A stretch of 48,395 nt of DNA, taken from the NCBI GenBank assembly GCA_902771595.1, contig CACXXH010000012.1:1-48395 (forward strand). The letters run 5' to 3'. A program made the position numbers and the translations under genes. Positions within the stretch are counted from its first letter, which is position 1. Each line of letters begins with the position of its first letter. This stretch comes from Fibrobacter succinogenes. GTDB lineage: Bacteria > Fibrobacterota > Fibrobacteria > Fibrobacterales > Fibrobacteraceae. Positions 24,596 to 33,168 of this stretch are shown in pieces. Below the pieces are notes generated by a model. It was not told the origin of the DNA and ran no database searches. It saw only the letters and a list, made by a program, of their open reading frames with translations.

Positions 24596-27500
24596 TTATT
24601 TCTTCGGCGAATATTTCTTTCTATTCTCAGCCACGCTCTTATACTTCGATAAGTTCTCTACTTCTTCTGCTTCGTGCAGAATTATATCGCTGTCACTGAG
24701 GTCAACAATATTCTCTGACTTCGACGTTTTTGCCTCGTCTTCAAAGCCGCAGATTCCGAAGTATTTGTCAAAGAATCCCTTGAGCAAGGCGAAAATGCGG
24801 TTCTTTAATTCACTGCGATTTTCAGCAGTTTCGGTTTTCTTTGCGAAAAGGCTCTTTTTTGGCATTAGGGCGGGGAGACCTGTTCCGATATCGCTCATGG
24901 TGCCGTCATGGAACGCATCGGCAAGGAACTGACGGGTCTTTTCGTCGTTTAGTTTGTTTTCTTGAATGAGCTTATCGAGGTCAGCGTCGCGTTGTTCGCG
25001 AACAAAAACTCGCCAATCCTTATCCACATTGGTTTTGGTATTGACGCGAGCGATAAATGCTTCGATAAGTTCTTTCTTGCTACAGAGTTCAATAGATCCG
25101 TTGACGGCCTTGTTGATTTCACCAAGAATTGTCTTGTCTTTGCAATTGCCCTTATGGTACTTTGCGACGAGTTCCAAGATGTAATCAATGGTGATATCCA
25201 CCTGTTTGATAAGCTCGATTTCGAATTCAACATCGTCCTTGATGCTTTCTTTCTCGCCTTTTTCCTTGGTGTATTTTTCGTAGAGCCGTAAGTATTCGCC
25301 TTGGTAATCTTGCAATGCCCTTGCAGAGAATTCGTCGTCTTTAAATTCGTCAAAGCAACTAAGAATGTTCCTGAGACGGAGCAGTGCACCGTACAGTTGG
25401 ATGAATTCTTTTTCCCTCTTTTCGCCGAGAATTTCTCCGCTTGCAAAGAGTTCTAGTGGGAACTTGCTTTCAAGTTCGGCGACGATTTCGAGATAGCCCT
25501 TTACATGCTTGCCCTTTTCGGTATAGCCTTCGTAATAGTCCTTGAATGTTTTCAAGAGAACTACGCCGCCAGCATCTTTATCGCCGAATAGAGCGATGGC
25601 ATCGTCTGTCTCTTTTTGCAGGGAACGGAAGCAAATGATGTTTCCAAATGTCTTGACGGAATTGAGAATGCGGTTTGTGCGAGAATAGGCTTGCAAAAGA
25701 CCATGTTGACGAAGGTTCTTATCAACCCATAACGTGTTAAGCGTAGTCGCATCAAAGCCGGTAAGGAACATGTTTACGACGATAAGCAAGTCGACTTGCC
25801 TCGTCTTCATCTTTTCCGACAAATCTTTGTAATAGTTGTCGAATTTGTCTCCGCCCTTTCTCGCATCATCTTTCTTTGCGACAACCTTAGCGTTCTTGTT
25901 CTTTCCGCTAAAATTGGTCTTGAAAGTCTTGTCGTAATCAAAGATTGCAGATTCCAGGAAATCGCGGGAACTCTGGTCAAGTTCCATTGTGTCAAAATCT
26001 TCTTCCGCTAAAAGACCTGTATCTTCTTCGTTTGGTGCATAGCTGAAGATGGTTGCTATGGTAAGCCCTGCGCCGGGTTCGCCTGCTTTACGCTCTGCGA
26101 TTTGTTTCTTGAACTCATTATAATAGAGTTTTGCAGCAGGAATCGAAGCTGTTGCAAAGATGGAATTAAATCCGTTTTGACGTTTGCCTTCCAAAGCATA
26201 AGTTTCGTTGCGTTTGGTCTTCTGGTCAAAGTGATCCAGTACGTATTTGACGACTTCGCTAATTCGCTTTTCATCAAGCAGGGTCTTTTCGGTTTCAATT
26301 GCAGAAACCTGCTTGTCGGCGCGACCTTTCTTAGCCTTAATTGTATTGATGTAGTCAATGCGGAAGGGCAAAACGTTGCCATCGTTGATGGCGTTAACGA
26401 TTGTATAGTGGTGGAGCTTGTCACCGAAGGCTTGCTGCGTCGTTCTTAAAAGCGGAGATTTCCCACTTCCGGAATTTTGCGGGAAAATAGGTGTGCCCGT
26501 AAAGCCGAAAATGTGGTAATTCTTGAATGTCTTTGTGATGCGTTGATGCAGTTCGCCAAAATGGCTTCTATGGCATTCGTCAAAAATCAGGACGACATGT
26601 TTGTTATAGATTTCATGCGTCTTGTTTTGCTTAATAAAGCATCCGAGTTTTTGGATCGTCGTGACAATAATCTTGTATTCTTGGAAACCGCCCTTCTCGT
26701 TTCGATTTTCAAGTTGCCGAGTAAGCACTGCAGTGGACTTGTTTCCGTTTGCAGCGCCCTTCTGGAACTTGTCATATTCGCGCATCGTCTGGTAGTCCAG
26801 ATCTTGCCTGTCAACGACGAAAAGGACTTTGTCAATGAAGGGCAAGTCCTTGGCGAGAAGGGCTGTCTTGAAACTTGTAAGTGTCTTGCCGGAACCTGTT
26901 GTGTGCCAGATATAACCGCCCGCATCGACCGAGCCCATCTTCTTGTATGTGTTTGCGACTTGGAGTCGTTCTAGAATGCGCTCGGCTGCAGTAATTTGAT
27001 AAGGGCGCATCACCATAAGCATTCTTTTTTCGGTGAAGATGCAATATTTGGTGAGGACGTTCAAAAGGGTGTGCTTCGCGAAGAATGTCGCCGTGAAATC
27101 AACAAGGTCGCGGATGTTTTTGTTGTTTCCGTCAGACCAGTAGCTTGTGAACTCGAAACTATTACTCGTTTTCACTTTGCCTTTTCTGCCGGCAATTTCT
27201 TTCAAGTGCCCATCGCGAGTTGTGTTTGAGTAATATTTGGTTTCGGTTCCGTTGGAAATAACAAATATTTGGATGTACTGGAAAAGCCCAGTTCCTGCCC
27301 AGAAACTGTCTCTCTGATAACGGTTAATCTGATTGAACGCTTCCTTGATGGAAATTCCACGCCTTTTGAGTTCTATGTGAACTAGTGGGAACCCGTTCAC
27401 GAGAATTGTCACATCGTAGCGGTTATCGTGCTTGGCTCCTTGTTCTTCGCCAATGACATATTGGTTGATGACTTGAAGACTATTGTTGTGAACATTCTTT

Positions 27501-27868
27501 TTGTCGATAAGGGTGATGTTCTTGGAATGCCCGTGATCATCCTTGAATGTCTTTACGTGGTCTTCTTGAATGGTAGCGGTTTTTTCTTTAATTGTTTGGT
27601 TACTATTGGCGAGTTCCTGGTTATAGAATCGCTTCCATTCTTCGTCACTAAACTTGTAATGGTTCAGGGTTTCAATTTTAGTGCGAAGGTTTGCGATTAA
27701 ATCTGCATCGGATTTTATTTTTAAATACTCGTAACCTTGTGCCTGCAACTGCTTGATGAATTCACGTTCAAGGTCGGCCTCGCTTTGATAGGCATTGGAC
27801 TTTGAACGAATCGGTCGGTATTCGGCAACGACTGTGGATTCACTGGTTTGGGCTACGGTATTGTACAT
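24596..27868 (-). CDS. hsdR: Type I restriction enzyme, motor/nuclease subunit HsdR
   Basis: About 1090 residues, the normal HsdR length. The N-terminal PD-(D/E)xK nuclease is visible as RYDVTILVNGFPLVHIELKRRG (Asp, then Glu-x-Lys). The SF2 translocase follows with Walker A HTTGSGKTLTSF, DEAD-type DECHRSHFG and GFTGTPIF, then the C-terminal helical domain that docks on HsdM. The enzyme pulls DNA through the bound complex and cuts away from the site when it is unmodified. I start at ATG 27868; a GTG at 27892 in frame would overlap the protease gene stop by 17 nt and is possible. Confidence 0.95.
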   Translation of the reverse strand: MYNTVAQTSESTVVAEYRPIRSKSNAYQSEADLEREFIKQLQAQGYEYLKIKSDADLIANLRTKIETLNHYKFSDEEWKRFYNQELANSNQTIKEKTATIQEDHVKTFKDDHGHSKNITLIDKKNVHNNSLQVINQYVIGEEQGAKHDNRYDVTILVNGFPLVHIELKRRGISIKEAFNQINRYQRDSFWAGTGLFQYIQIFVISNGTETKYYSNTTRDGHLKEIAGRKGKVKTSNSFEFTSYWSDGNNKNIRDLVDFTATFFAKHTLLNVLTKYCIFTEKRMLMVMRPYQITAAERILERLQVANTYKKMGSVDAGGYIWHTTGSGKTLTSFKTALLAKDLPFIDKVLFVVDRQDLDYQTMREYDKFQKGAANGNKSTAVLTRQLENRNEKGGFQEYKIIVTTIQKLGCFIKQNKTHEIYNKHVVLIFDECHRSHFGELHQRITKTFKNYHIFGFTGTPIFPQNSGSGKSPLLRTTQQAFGDKLHHYTIVNAINDGNVLPFRIDYINTIKAKKGRADKQVSAIETEKTLLDEKRISEVVKYVLDHFDQKTKRNETYALEGKRQNGFNSIFATASIPAAKLYYNEFKKQIAERKAGEPGAGLTIATIFSYAPNEEDTGLLAEEDFDTMELDQSSRDFLESAIFDYDKTFKTNFSGKNKNAKVVAKKDDARKGGDKFDNYYKDLSEKMKTRQVDLLIVVNMFLTGFDATTLNTLWVDKNLRQHGLLQAYSRTNRILNSVKTFGNIICFRSLQKETDDAIALFGDKDAGGVVLLKTFKDYYEGYTEKGKHVKGYLEIVAELESKFPLELFASGEILGEKREKEFIQLYGALLRLRNILSCFDEFKDDEFSARALQDYQGEYLRLYEKYTKEKGEKESIKDDVEFEIELIKQVDITIDYILELVAKYHKGNCKDKTILGEINKAVNGSIELCSKKELIEAFIARVNTKTNVDKDWRVFVREQRDADLDKLIQENKLNDEKTRQFLADAFHDGTMSDIGTGLPALMPKKSLFAKKTETAENRSELKNRIFALLKGFFDKYFGICGFEDEAKTSKSENIVDLSDSDIILHEAEEVENLSKYKSVAENRKKYSPKK

Positions 27869-27875
27869 TAAAATA

Positions 27876-28775
27876 TTATGGCTGTACGCCACTCATCGTA
27901 ACGACGGCGATTCCATTTTGATTTTCGACTATTTTGACAGCCGCTGAATTAGCAAAGGTGTGCATATAACAATGATGAACGGTTAGTAGTAAATCCTGAA
28001 GTTTAGAATCCTTCTCTAAATCACAAATTTTTAACCCACATTGTTTTGCGTCATCTATAGATAAATGTCTTGCATGAATTTTTGTACTTTCGTGTTCGTT
28101 TAGTTTGTTGATGACGTTCTTTGCTTTTTTCTTGCTGTTCTTGTCTCCGGCAAACATGACGCTTTCTAGTTGTTTTAAAACAATTTCGCTAGACAAGTCT
28201 ATGGCTTTTTTGCATTCGCCTAAAAGAGTAGGATGATACTTGCTTAAAATGCTTTGCCATGCAGGGAGTGATGCAGGGTCTTTTTTTATCGCGGTAATAG
28301 CGTCTTCAAACTCCTTTAAAATGGAGTGGCATGGGATGCCTCCAAATTGAGGGTCAATCGGACCTATGCTAGATTCTTTTCCCATGAAAATACATTTGGT
28401 CGAACAAGCAATCATGGTCCCTGCTGACATCGCCAACTGCGGAATGAAAGCATGAATGTTTCCATCAAACATACGCTGCAGGTAGTCTATAATTGATTCT
28501 GTTGCAGCGATATCACCACCAGGGGTATGCAAAATTAGATCTAATCCAAGTTTGCGATCCATCTTGTGAATTGTTGCCATCAATCCATTTTTGTCATCGT
28601 CGTTGATGCTAGATTTTGCATTTCCGCTTTTCTGTAGCCATCCAGAGTAGTAGGCAATAGTATTTCGTCCGCGGTAATCGGAGAATTCTTTTAGATGGTG
28701 GCGTCGGACAAAATCGAGGGCGTTGGTTCGCCCGCAGTTCTGGATTTCAGTTAAAACTTCGTTCCAATTGGGCAT
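27876..28775 (-). CDS. SDH_sah/ClpP-like serine protease in the restriction operon
   Basis: The 299-residue protein matches the serine dehydrogenase proteinase (SDH_sah, ClpP/crotonase-fold) family: LILHTPGGDIAATESIIDYL (residues about 80-100), nucleophile Ser117 in AMSAGTMIACS, and SIGPIDPQFGGIP (136-148). No signal peptide is present, so it acts in the cytoplasm or at the membrane face. It has a GGAGG site at its start and lies 11 nt after the 60-residue gene and 7 nt before hsdR, inside the restriction cluster. Protease control of HsdR (by ClpXP) is known in E. coli as restriction alleviation; a dedicated protease here could play a similar part, which is inference. Confidence 0.85.
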   Translation of the reverse strand: MPNWNEVLTEIQNCGRTNALDFVRRHHLKEFSDYRGRNTIAYYSGWLQKSGNAKSSINDDDKNGLMATIHKMDRKLGLDLILHTPGGDIAATESIIDYLQRMFDGNIHAFIPQLAMSAGTMIACSTKCIFMGKESSIGPIDPQFGGIPCHSILKEFEDAITAIKKDPASLPAWQSILSKYHPTLLGECKKAIDLSSEIVLKQLESVMFAGDKNSKKKAKNVINKLNEHESTKIHARHLSIDDAKQCGLKICDLEKDSKLQDLLLTVHHCYMHTFANSAAVKIVENQNGIAVVTMSGVQP

Positions 28776-28786
28776 GTATCCTCCGC

Positions 28787-28969
28787 CTAATGTGTTGTCG
28801 CATTTACAGCATAACCAATGTCAAAATCCTCGTAAAGCGAGAATTTTTTGAAATTTCCTTGTGAATCTATTGCAGATTCTTGAGGAATAGGCGAGGAATC
28901 AAAACCTTTTAAAACATTGTTCAAGGCTTTGTTCAACTCATCCGGGGACATTTCAGAAATTTTTTTCAT
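28787..28969 (-). CDS. Small hypothetical protein (60 aa) before the SDH_sah protease
   Basis: The peptide starts MKKISEMSPDELNKALNNVL and ends YAVNATTH. The first half is a charged amphipathic helix, the rest is polar with a Phe/Tyr-rich patch (FKKFSLYEDFDIGY). It has no signal, membrane segment or Cys. An AAGGAA site lies about 10 nt before the ATG. It is spaced 11 nt from the protease gene, so the two are probably a translational pair; an adaptor or substrate of the protease would be the simplest guess. No family is recognised. Confidence 0.6.
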   Translation of the reverse strand: MKKISEMSPDELNKALNNVLKGFDSSPIPQESAIDSQGNFKKFSLYEDFDIGYAVNATTH

Positions 28970-29067
28970 AAAAATGAATTCCTTGATTGGGGTTGTAGCC
29001 TTGACGGCAATTTTCAGTCTTTATAAATATACAATAATAATTCTAAAAAAGCCACAGTGATTATCTT

Positions 29068-29092
29068 GTTAAGCCTATTTTGTGGGCTTAAC
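29068..29092. terminator. Hairpin just after hsdS
   Basis: Perfect 8-bp arms GTTAAGCC and GGCTTAAC around a 9-nt loop, 4 nt past the hsdS stop. A short T run appears about 20 nt further on the - strand. It could end or attenuate the hsdM-hsdS transcript; the 128-bp gap then holds AT-rich TATATT/TATAAA words that could start the next unit, but no promoter is firmly defined. Confidence 0.5.
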
Positions 29093-29096
29093 TCGT

Positions 29097-30302
29097 TTAT
29101 CCGGCTTTCTTGAATGACAGGAGTTTGTCCCTATAAAACTCGTATTGCTTCTTTCTGGCCTCGATTTCGGCGGGGATTCCCTGAGAAATGTCGTTGACAA
29201 GCGTGTCAAAGCGATCGAGAATGGCGACAATGCGTTCCTGTTCGGCAAGCGAGGGGATTGGAACTATGATTTTTGCTAGCGAGTCTGGGGTGACTTCGAT
29301 AACCTTGGTTCCATGAGCAAGTTTTCTTTTCTGCCCAAAAAACATTGATGTGTGGAAATAATAGGATAGATATTTCGCGTTTTGATTGTGGTGTATTATT
29401 GCGGAATGTCCGCTGATGGCAACTTTCTCATTGCCAACCCATGCAACGCATTTGCAAACATCTTCAACATTTTCACTGGTAACAGCCATCACGATATCAT
29501 TGGGGTCTGCAAATTTCTGTTTTACAGCAACTGTTTCGCTAATGAAGGTAAATGTTTTATCTGCGTGCAAACCGTATTTGGTATAAATTTGTCCGTAATG
29601 AATACAAGGAACGCCTGTTTCATTGAAGTCTTTTTTCTGAAAGTTTCCTCCTCGCATAATAGTTGCGATGTCTCCCAATGGTATCCATCTTACATTTTCG
29701 TCGTTTAATCCAGATGTTAGGAGGGGGCTAACTTTTCCGAAGGACAGCAATTGATCGCGGTAGAATTCATACTGCTTCTTGCGAGCTGTTAGCTCCGCTG
29801 TTAGCTCCGCTGTTAGCTCCGCTGTTAGCTCCGTAAACTTATCTAGTATATGTACAATTTCTTCTTGAATTTCTAAAGGAGGAACAGGAATGATTAGTTT
29901 TTCAACAACGCATGAATCTAGTGTAGGAATTCCTGCTTTTCGAACGCGAGACTTTAGAAAACCTTCTTGGCAAAGAATTGCGTAGTACAGATAGCGACTG
30001 TTGTTTTCTGAAGATTCAAGAGTAAAACATCCGTCTGAGGACCAGAACGCTTTATCGCAAAAGCCAACTGTTCCTGCGGATGCGCCGACATTTATAATCA
30101 TTACGGAATTTGCAGGACGATTCGCTTCAGAATAAAAACCTAATGGCTCTAATCCTCCGTGAAATACTGGAAATGGGGCGTTTAAAGACAATTGGTTTTT
30201 TGTTAATCTGCGCCCACGCAAAACCTTTGTAAAGGAAATCAAAGGCTTATACTCAACCCCATTCGGGCATAACTTCTTAATCATCTCATCAATCTTGTTC
30301 AT
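29097..30302 (-). CDS. hsdS: Type I restriction enzyme specificity subunit HsdS
   Basis: The 401-residue protein has the two target-recognition domains and two conserved helical regions of HsdS. Each recognition half is followed by a similar helix: LTARKKQYEFYRDQLLSF in the centre and IEARKKQYEFYRDKLLSF at the C-terminus. The central helix holds ELTA repeated four times (12-bp units at 29785-29832), the TAEL-type spacer known from EcoR124, where copy number sets the distance between the two half-sites. The gene overlaps the GIY-YIG gene by 4 nt (ATGA). Confidence 0.95.
   Translation of the reverse strand: MNKIDEMIKKLCPNGVEYKPLISFTKVLRGRRLTKNQLSLNAPFPVFHGGLEPLGFYSEANRPANSVMIINVGASAGTVGFCDKAFWSSDGCFTLESSENNSRYLYYAILCQEGFLKSRVRKAGIPTLDSCVVEKLIIPVPPLEIQEEIVHILDKFTELTAELTAELTAELTARKKQYEFYRDQLLSFGKVSPLLTSGLNDENVRWIPLGDIATIMRGGNFQKKDFNETGVPCIHYGQIYTKYGLHADKTFTFISETVAVKQKFADPNDIVMAVTSENVEDVCKCVAWVGNEKVAISGHSAIIHHNQNAKYLSYYFHTSMFFGQKRKLAHGTKVIEVTPDSLAKIIVPIPSLAEQERIVAILDRFDTLVNDISQGIPAEIEARKKQYEFYRDKLLSFKKAG
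29785..29832. repeat. Four 12-bp TAEL-type repeats in hsdS
   Basis: The unit GCTGTTAGCTCC is repeated perfectly at 29785, 29797, 29809 and 29821. On the coding strand it reads GGAGCTAACAGC and gives E-L-T-A. The run is intact with no base changes, as expected for a sequence that gains and loses copies by slippage or recombination. Confidence 0.95.
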
Positions 30303-31309
30303 TTTGCACCTGCTTTACTTTTTTCACGTTTATTGATGAATTTGTTTTTAACATCAGTCGCCAGAACTCCTTTATAAGTAAAGTAGGCTGGTCCTTGGCA
30401 GGTTTTCCATTCTTTCCCGGTTCGATTAGACATCAATTGCTTTGCAAGTTTACTTAATGAGATTTCTTTACCCTTATATTCAACATTAGAATTTGATAGA
30501 GTTTTGACCTGAACGGATTCATCATATTTAAATTTTAGAATACTTCCGACTGGAATCCCTATTTTTTGAAAATCGAATCGCTTTTTATTTTCGGGCGTCC
30601 CTTTTTTGCTTTCAACGGCAATGCTATTGCATTTTTTTGAACTAATCTTGCCTTTAATATCTTTTAAAACAATTCCATTATAAGTGAAATAAGCTGGCCC
30701 TTGGTAACCCTTCCATTTTTTTCCAGTTCGTTCTACCATCAATTTTTCAGCAAGCCTGCTTAGTGATAGACTCTCGCCTTTATATTCAACATTAGAGTCG
30801 GATAAAATTTTTGCCTGAATAGAGCTGTCGTACTTGAACTTTATGAATGTTCCGACCGGAATACCATATTTTTTAAAATTAAAACGCTTGGTCGAATTAA
30901 TTACATCGTTATGTTCTTCATTTTCTGTGTCTATGTCTTCCAGTATTTCATCAGTTGTCCAACTTTCATTTTTCCATAATTTTTTTGTTGTATTAGTAAT
31001 TTCTGCGATTTTTTTGAAGATATTCCATGCCTGTTCGGGAGACATCTCATAAAACTCTCTTTTCCGCAAATGACCATTTATCTTATCTGATACATGGAGT
31101 TTATCGGTGCATGTGTCAATGAGATCATGAAGCATCTTGTCCGAATTATTTGTGTCTGTTTGGTACGTTCCATATATGCGAAAAGCTTTAGGAGTCCATG
31201 TTGAAGCGTTCGCTGTAGCTAGTCTTTTTTGAGGATCTTCAGCTTCGCCTATTTTTACATATTTGGGGAAAGATGGATTTGTGAAAATGTATATGTATTT
31301 TTTTGCCAT
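30299..31309 (-). CDS. GIY-YIG (T5orf172-like) protein with two RAMA-like repeats
   Basis: 336 residues. Residues 1-110 look like a T5orf172/MUG113-type GIY-YIG domain: KYIYIFTNPSFPKYVKIGEA, DPQKRLATAN, then SDKMLHDLID where the family usually has E-x-x-L-H (Asp replaces Glu here), and REFYEMSPEQAWNIF. Residues about 155-235 and 245-325 are two copies of an 80-residue domain (GIPVGTFIKFKYDSS, SNVEYKGESLSLSRLAEKLM, GPAYFTYNGIVL), similar by eye to the RAMA domain linked to modified-DNA enzymes. The gene lies 3 nt after hsdM and overlaps hsdS by 4 nt, so it is translated with the modification subunits. Cleavage or binding of modified DNA is inferred. Confidence 0.75.
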   Translation of the reverse strand: MAKKYIYIFTNPSFPKYVKIGEAEDPQKRLATANASTWTPKAFRIYGTYQTDTNNSDKMLHDLIDTCTDKLHVSDKINGHLRKREFYEMSPEQAWNIFKKIAEITNTTKKLWKNESWTTDEILEDIDTENEEHNDVINSTKRFNFKKYGIPVGTFIKFKYDSSIQAKILSDSNVEYKGESLSLSRLAEKLMVERTGKKWKGYQGPAYFTYNGIVLKDIKGKISSKKCNSIAVESKKGTPENKKRFDFQKIGIPVGSILKFKYDESVQVKTLSNSNVEYKGKEISLSKLAKQLMSNRTGKEWKTCQGPAYFTYKGVLATDVKNKFINKREKSKAGAK

Positions 31310-31312
31310 TTT

Positions 31313-32875
31313 CTATTTCTCCAAATCGGCGATAATCTTGTTGATTGCCTTGCGTAATTCATCTTCGTGTTTGACAATCTCCGCGATTTCCTTGTTTAGC
31401 TGAACGATGTCCACCTTTTCGCGAGTATCCTTCTGCTCCACATAGGTAGAAACAGAAAGGTTATAGTCCTGTTCTGCCACATCGTCAATAGCTACCAGCT
31501 TAGCAATGTGCTTCTTGTTTTTGCGCTCCGCCCAGTTGTTTTCGATATTTTGGATATTGTCGTCTGTCAACTTGTTGGAATTTGTGACCTTGATGCATTC
31601 GGCGCTTGCGTCAAGGAACAAAATCTTATTGTCAGCCTTGTTCTTCTTCAGAACCATAATGCATGTTGCAATGCTTGTCCCAAAGAACAGATTGTCAGGC
31701 AACTGGATAACGCAATCAACAAAATTGTTGTCTACCAAATACTGGCGGATCTTCTGTTCTGCTCCACCGCGATACATAATGCCCGGGAAACACACCACTG
31801 CGGCGGTACCATCGGTAGAAAGCCATTTGAGAATATGCATTACAAATGCAAGGTCCGCTTTCGATTTCGGCGCAAGAACACCTGCGGGCGCATAACGCGG
31901 GTCGTTAATCAAAGTCGCATCGCTATCGCCAGCCCACTTGATGGAATATGGCGGATTGGAAACAATCGCTTCAAAGGGCTCGTCATCCCAATGTTTCGGA
32001 TCCGTAAGCGTGTCGCCAAGTGCGATATCAAACTTGTCGTAGCCTACATCATGCAAGAACATGTTAATTCGGCAAAGGTTGTAAGTCGTAATATTGATTT
32101 CTTGGCCGAAGAACCCTTGTCGCACTCCGTTTGGTCCGAGAATTTTGCGAGCCTTGAGCAGCAAAGAGCCTGAGCCACTTGCCGGGTCATAAATCTTTTT
32201 GATGTTCTTTTTGCCATGAACAGCGATTCTCACAAGTAGTTCAGAAACTTCTTGCGGCGTAAAGTATTCGCCACCCGACTTGCCTGCGTTGCTGGCGTAC
32301 ATGCCCATTAAAAATTCGTAAGCGTCACCGAAAGCATCGATGGTGTTGTCTTGGTAGTTGCCCAAATTCATTTGTGCAACACCACTCATCAACTTAACGA
32401 GTTTATCGCATTTCTGGGCGACAGTCTTACCCAACTTATTGCTGTTAACATCAAAATCGTCAAAAAGGCCGGAGAAATCATCTTCCGAAGAGGTTCCCTT
32501 GGCTGAATTTTCAACATACTTGAAAACGCTTTCCAAGGTCATGTTCAAGTTTTCATCTTCGGCTGCCTTTTTCAGAACGTTGCAGAAAAGCTGACTCGGA
32601 AGCATGAAGAACCCCTTCTCGCTGACCATGTCGTCCTTGATCTGCTTCGCTTCTTTGTCGGAGATGTCGGCGTAGTCAAAGTCCTTTTCGCCGGCTTCCC
32701 ACTGGTACTGATTGATGTAATTCGTCAGATTTTCGGAAATGTAGCGGTAAAAGAGCATTCCCAGCACGTACTGCTTGAAATCCCAACCATCAACTGAGCC
32801 ACGAAGATCATTTGCGATGTTCCAGATGGTGCGGTGCAGCTCCGCCCGTTCAATCTCTTTCTTGTTGTCGGCCAT
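31313..32875 (-). CDS. hsdM: Type I restriction enzyme methyltransferase subunit HsdM
   Basis: The 520-residue protein has the HsdM N-terminal helical domain (LRGSVDGWDFKQYVLGMLFY) and an N6-adenine methyltransferase core: SAM-binding YDPASGSGSLLLKA (motif I, about residues 228-241) and catalytic NPPYSIKW (motif IV, about 308). YFTPQEVSELLVRI is also typical. Together with HsdS it methylates the target and forms the docking base for HsdR. It is the first gene of the tight hsdM / GIY-YIG / hsdS unit. Confidence 0.96.
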   Translation of the reverse strand: MADNKKEIERAELHRTIWNIANDLRGSVDGWDFKQYVLGMLFYRYISENLTNYINQYQWEAGEKDFDYADISDKEAKQIKDDMVSEKGFFMLPSQLFCNVLKKAAEDENLNMTLESVFKYVENSAKGTSSEDDFSGLFDDFDVNSNKLGKTVAQKCDKLVKLMSGVAQMNLGNYQDNTIDAFGDAYEFLMGMYASNAGKSGGEYFTPQEVSELLVRIAVHGKKNIKKIYDPASGSGSLLLKARKILGPNGVRQGFFGQEINITTYNLCRINMFLHDVGYDKFDIALGDTLTDPKHWDDEPFEAIVSNPPYSIKWAGDSDATLINDPRYAPAGVLAPKSKADLAFVMHILKWLSTDGTAAVVCFPGIMYRGGAEQKIRQYLVDNNFVDCVIQLPDNLFFGTSIATCIMVLKKNKADNKILFLDASAECIKVTNSNKLTDDNIQNIENNWAERKNKKHIAKLVAIDDVAEQDYNLSVSTYVEQKDTREKVDIVQLNKEIAEIVKHEDELRKAINKIIADLEK

Positions 32876-33168
32876 TTTGAACCTATAAGGAGGGGTTTAG
32901 GGGAAAATATAAACAAAAAGATGGAGCGTAAAACGATGAAATTTGGTCTTTTTCAGCCAAATTTAGGTCTATTTGGGGTTGGTTTTGAGTCAGTTTGGCA
33001 TAAATTGGGCCAATTGACATAAATACAGTAATTGTTTAGACGTGAGCCTGGAAATGAATCTTGAATGATAATTTATGCATAAAAGCAGAATTTATTTGTC
33101 TTTTTTACAAAATAAATGTAAAATTAGCGTGTATTATTCCAACTTAACCATTTGTTTTTGGAGTTTTT

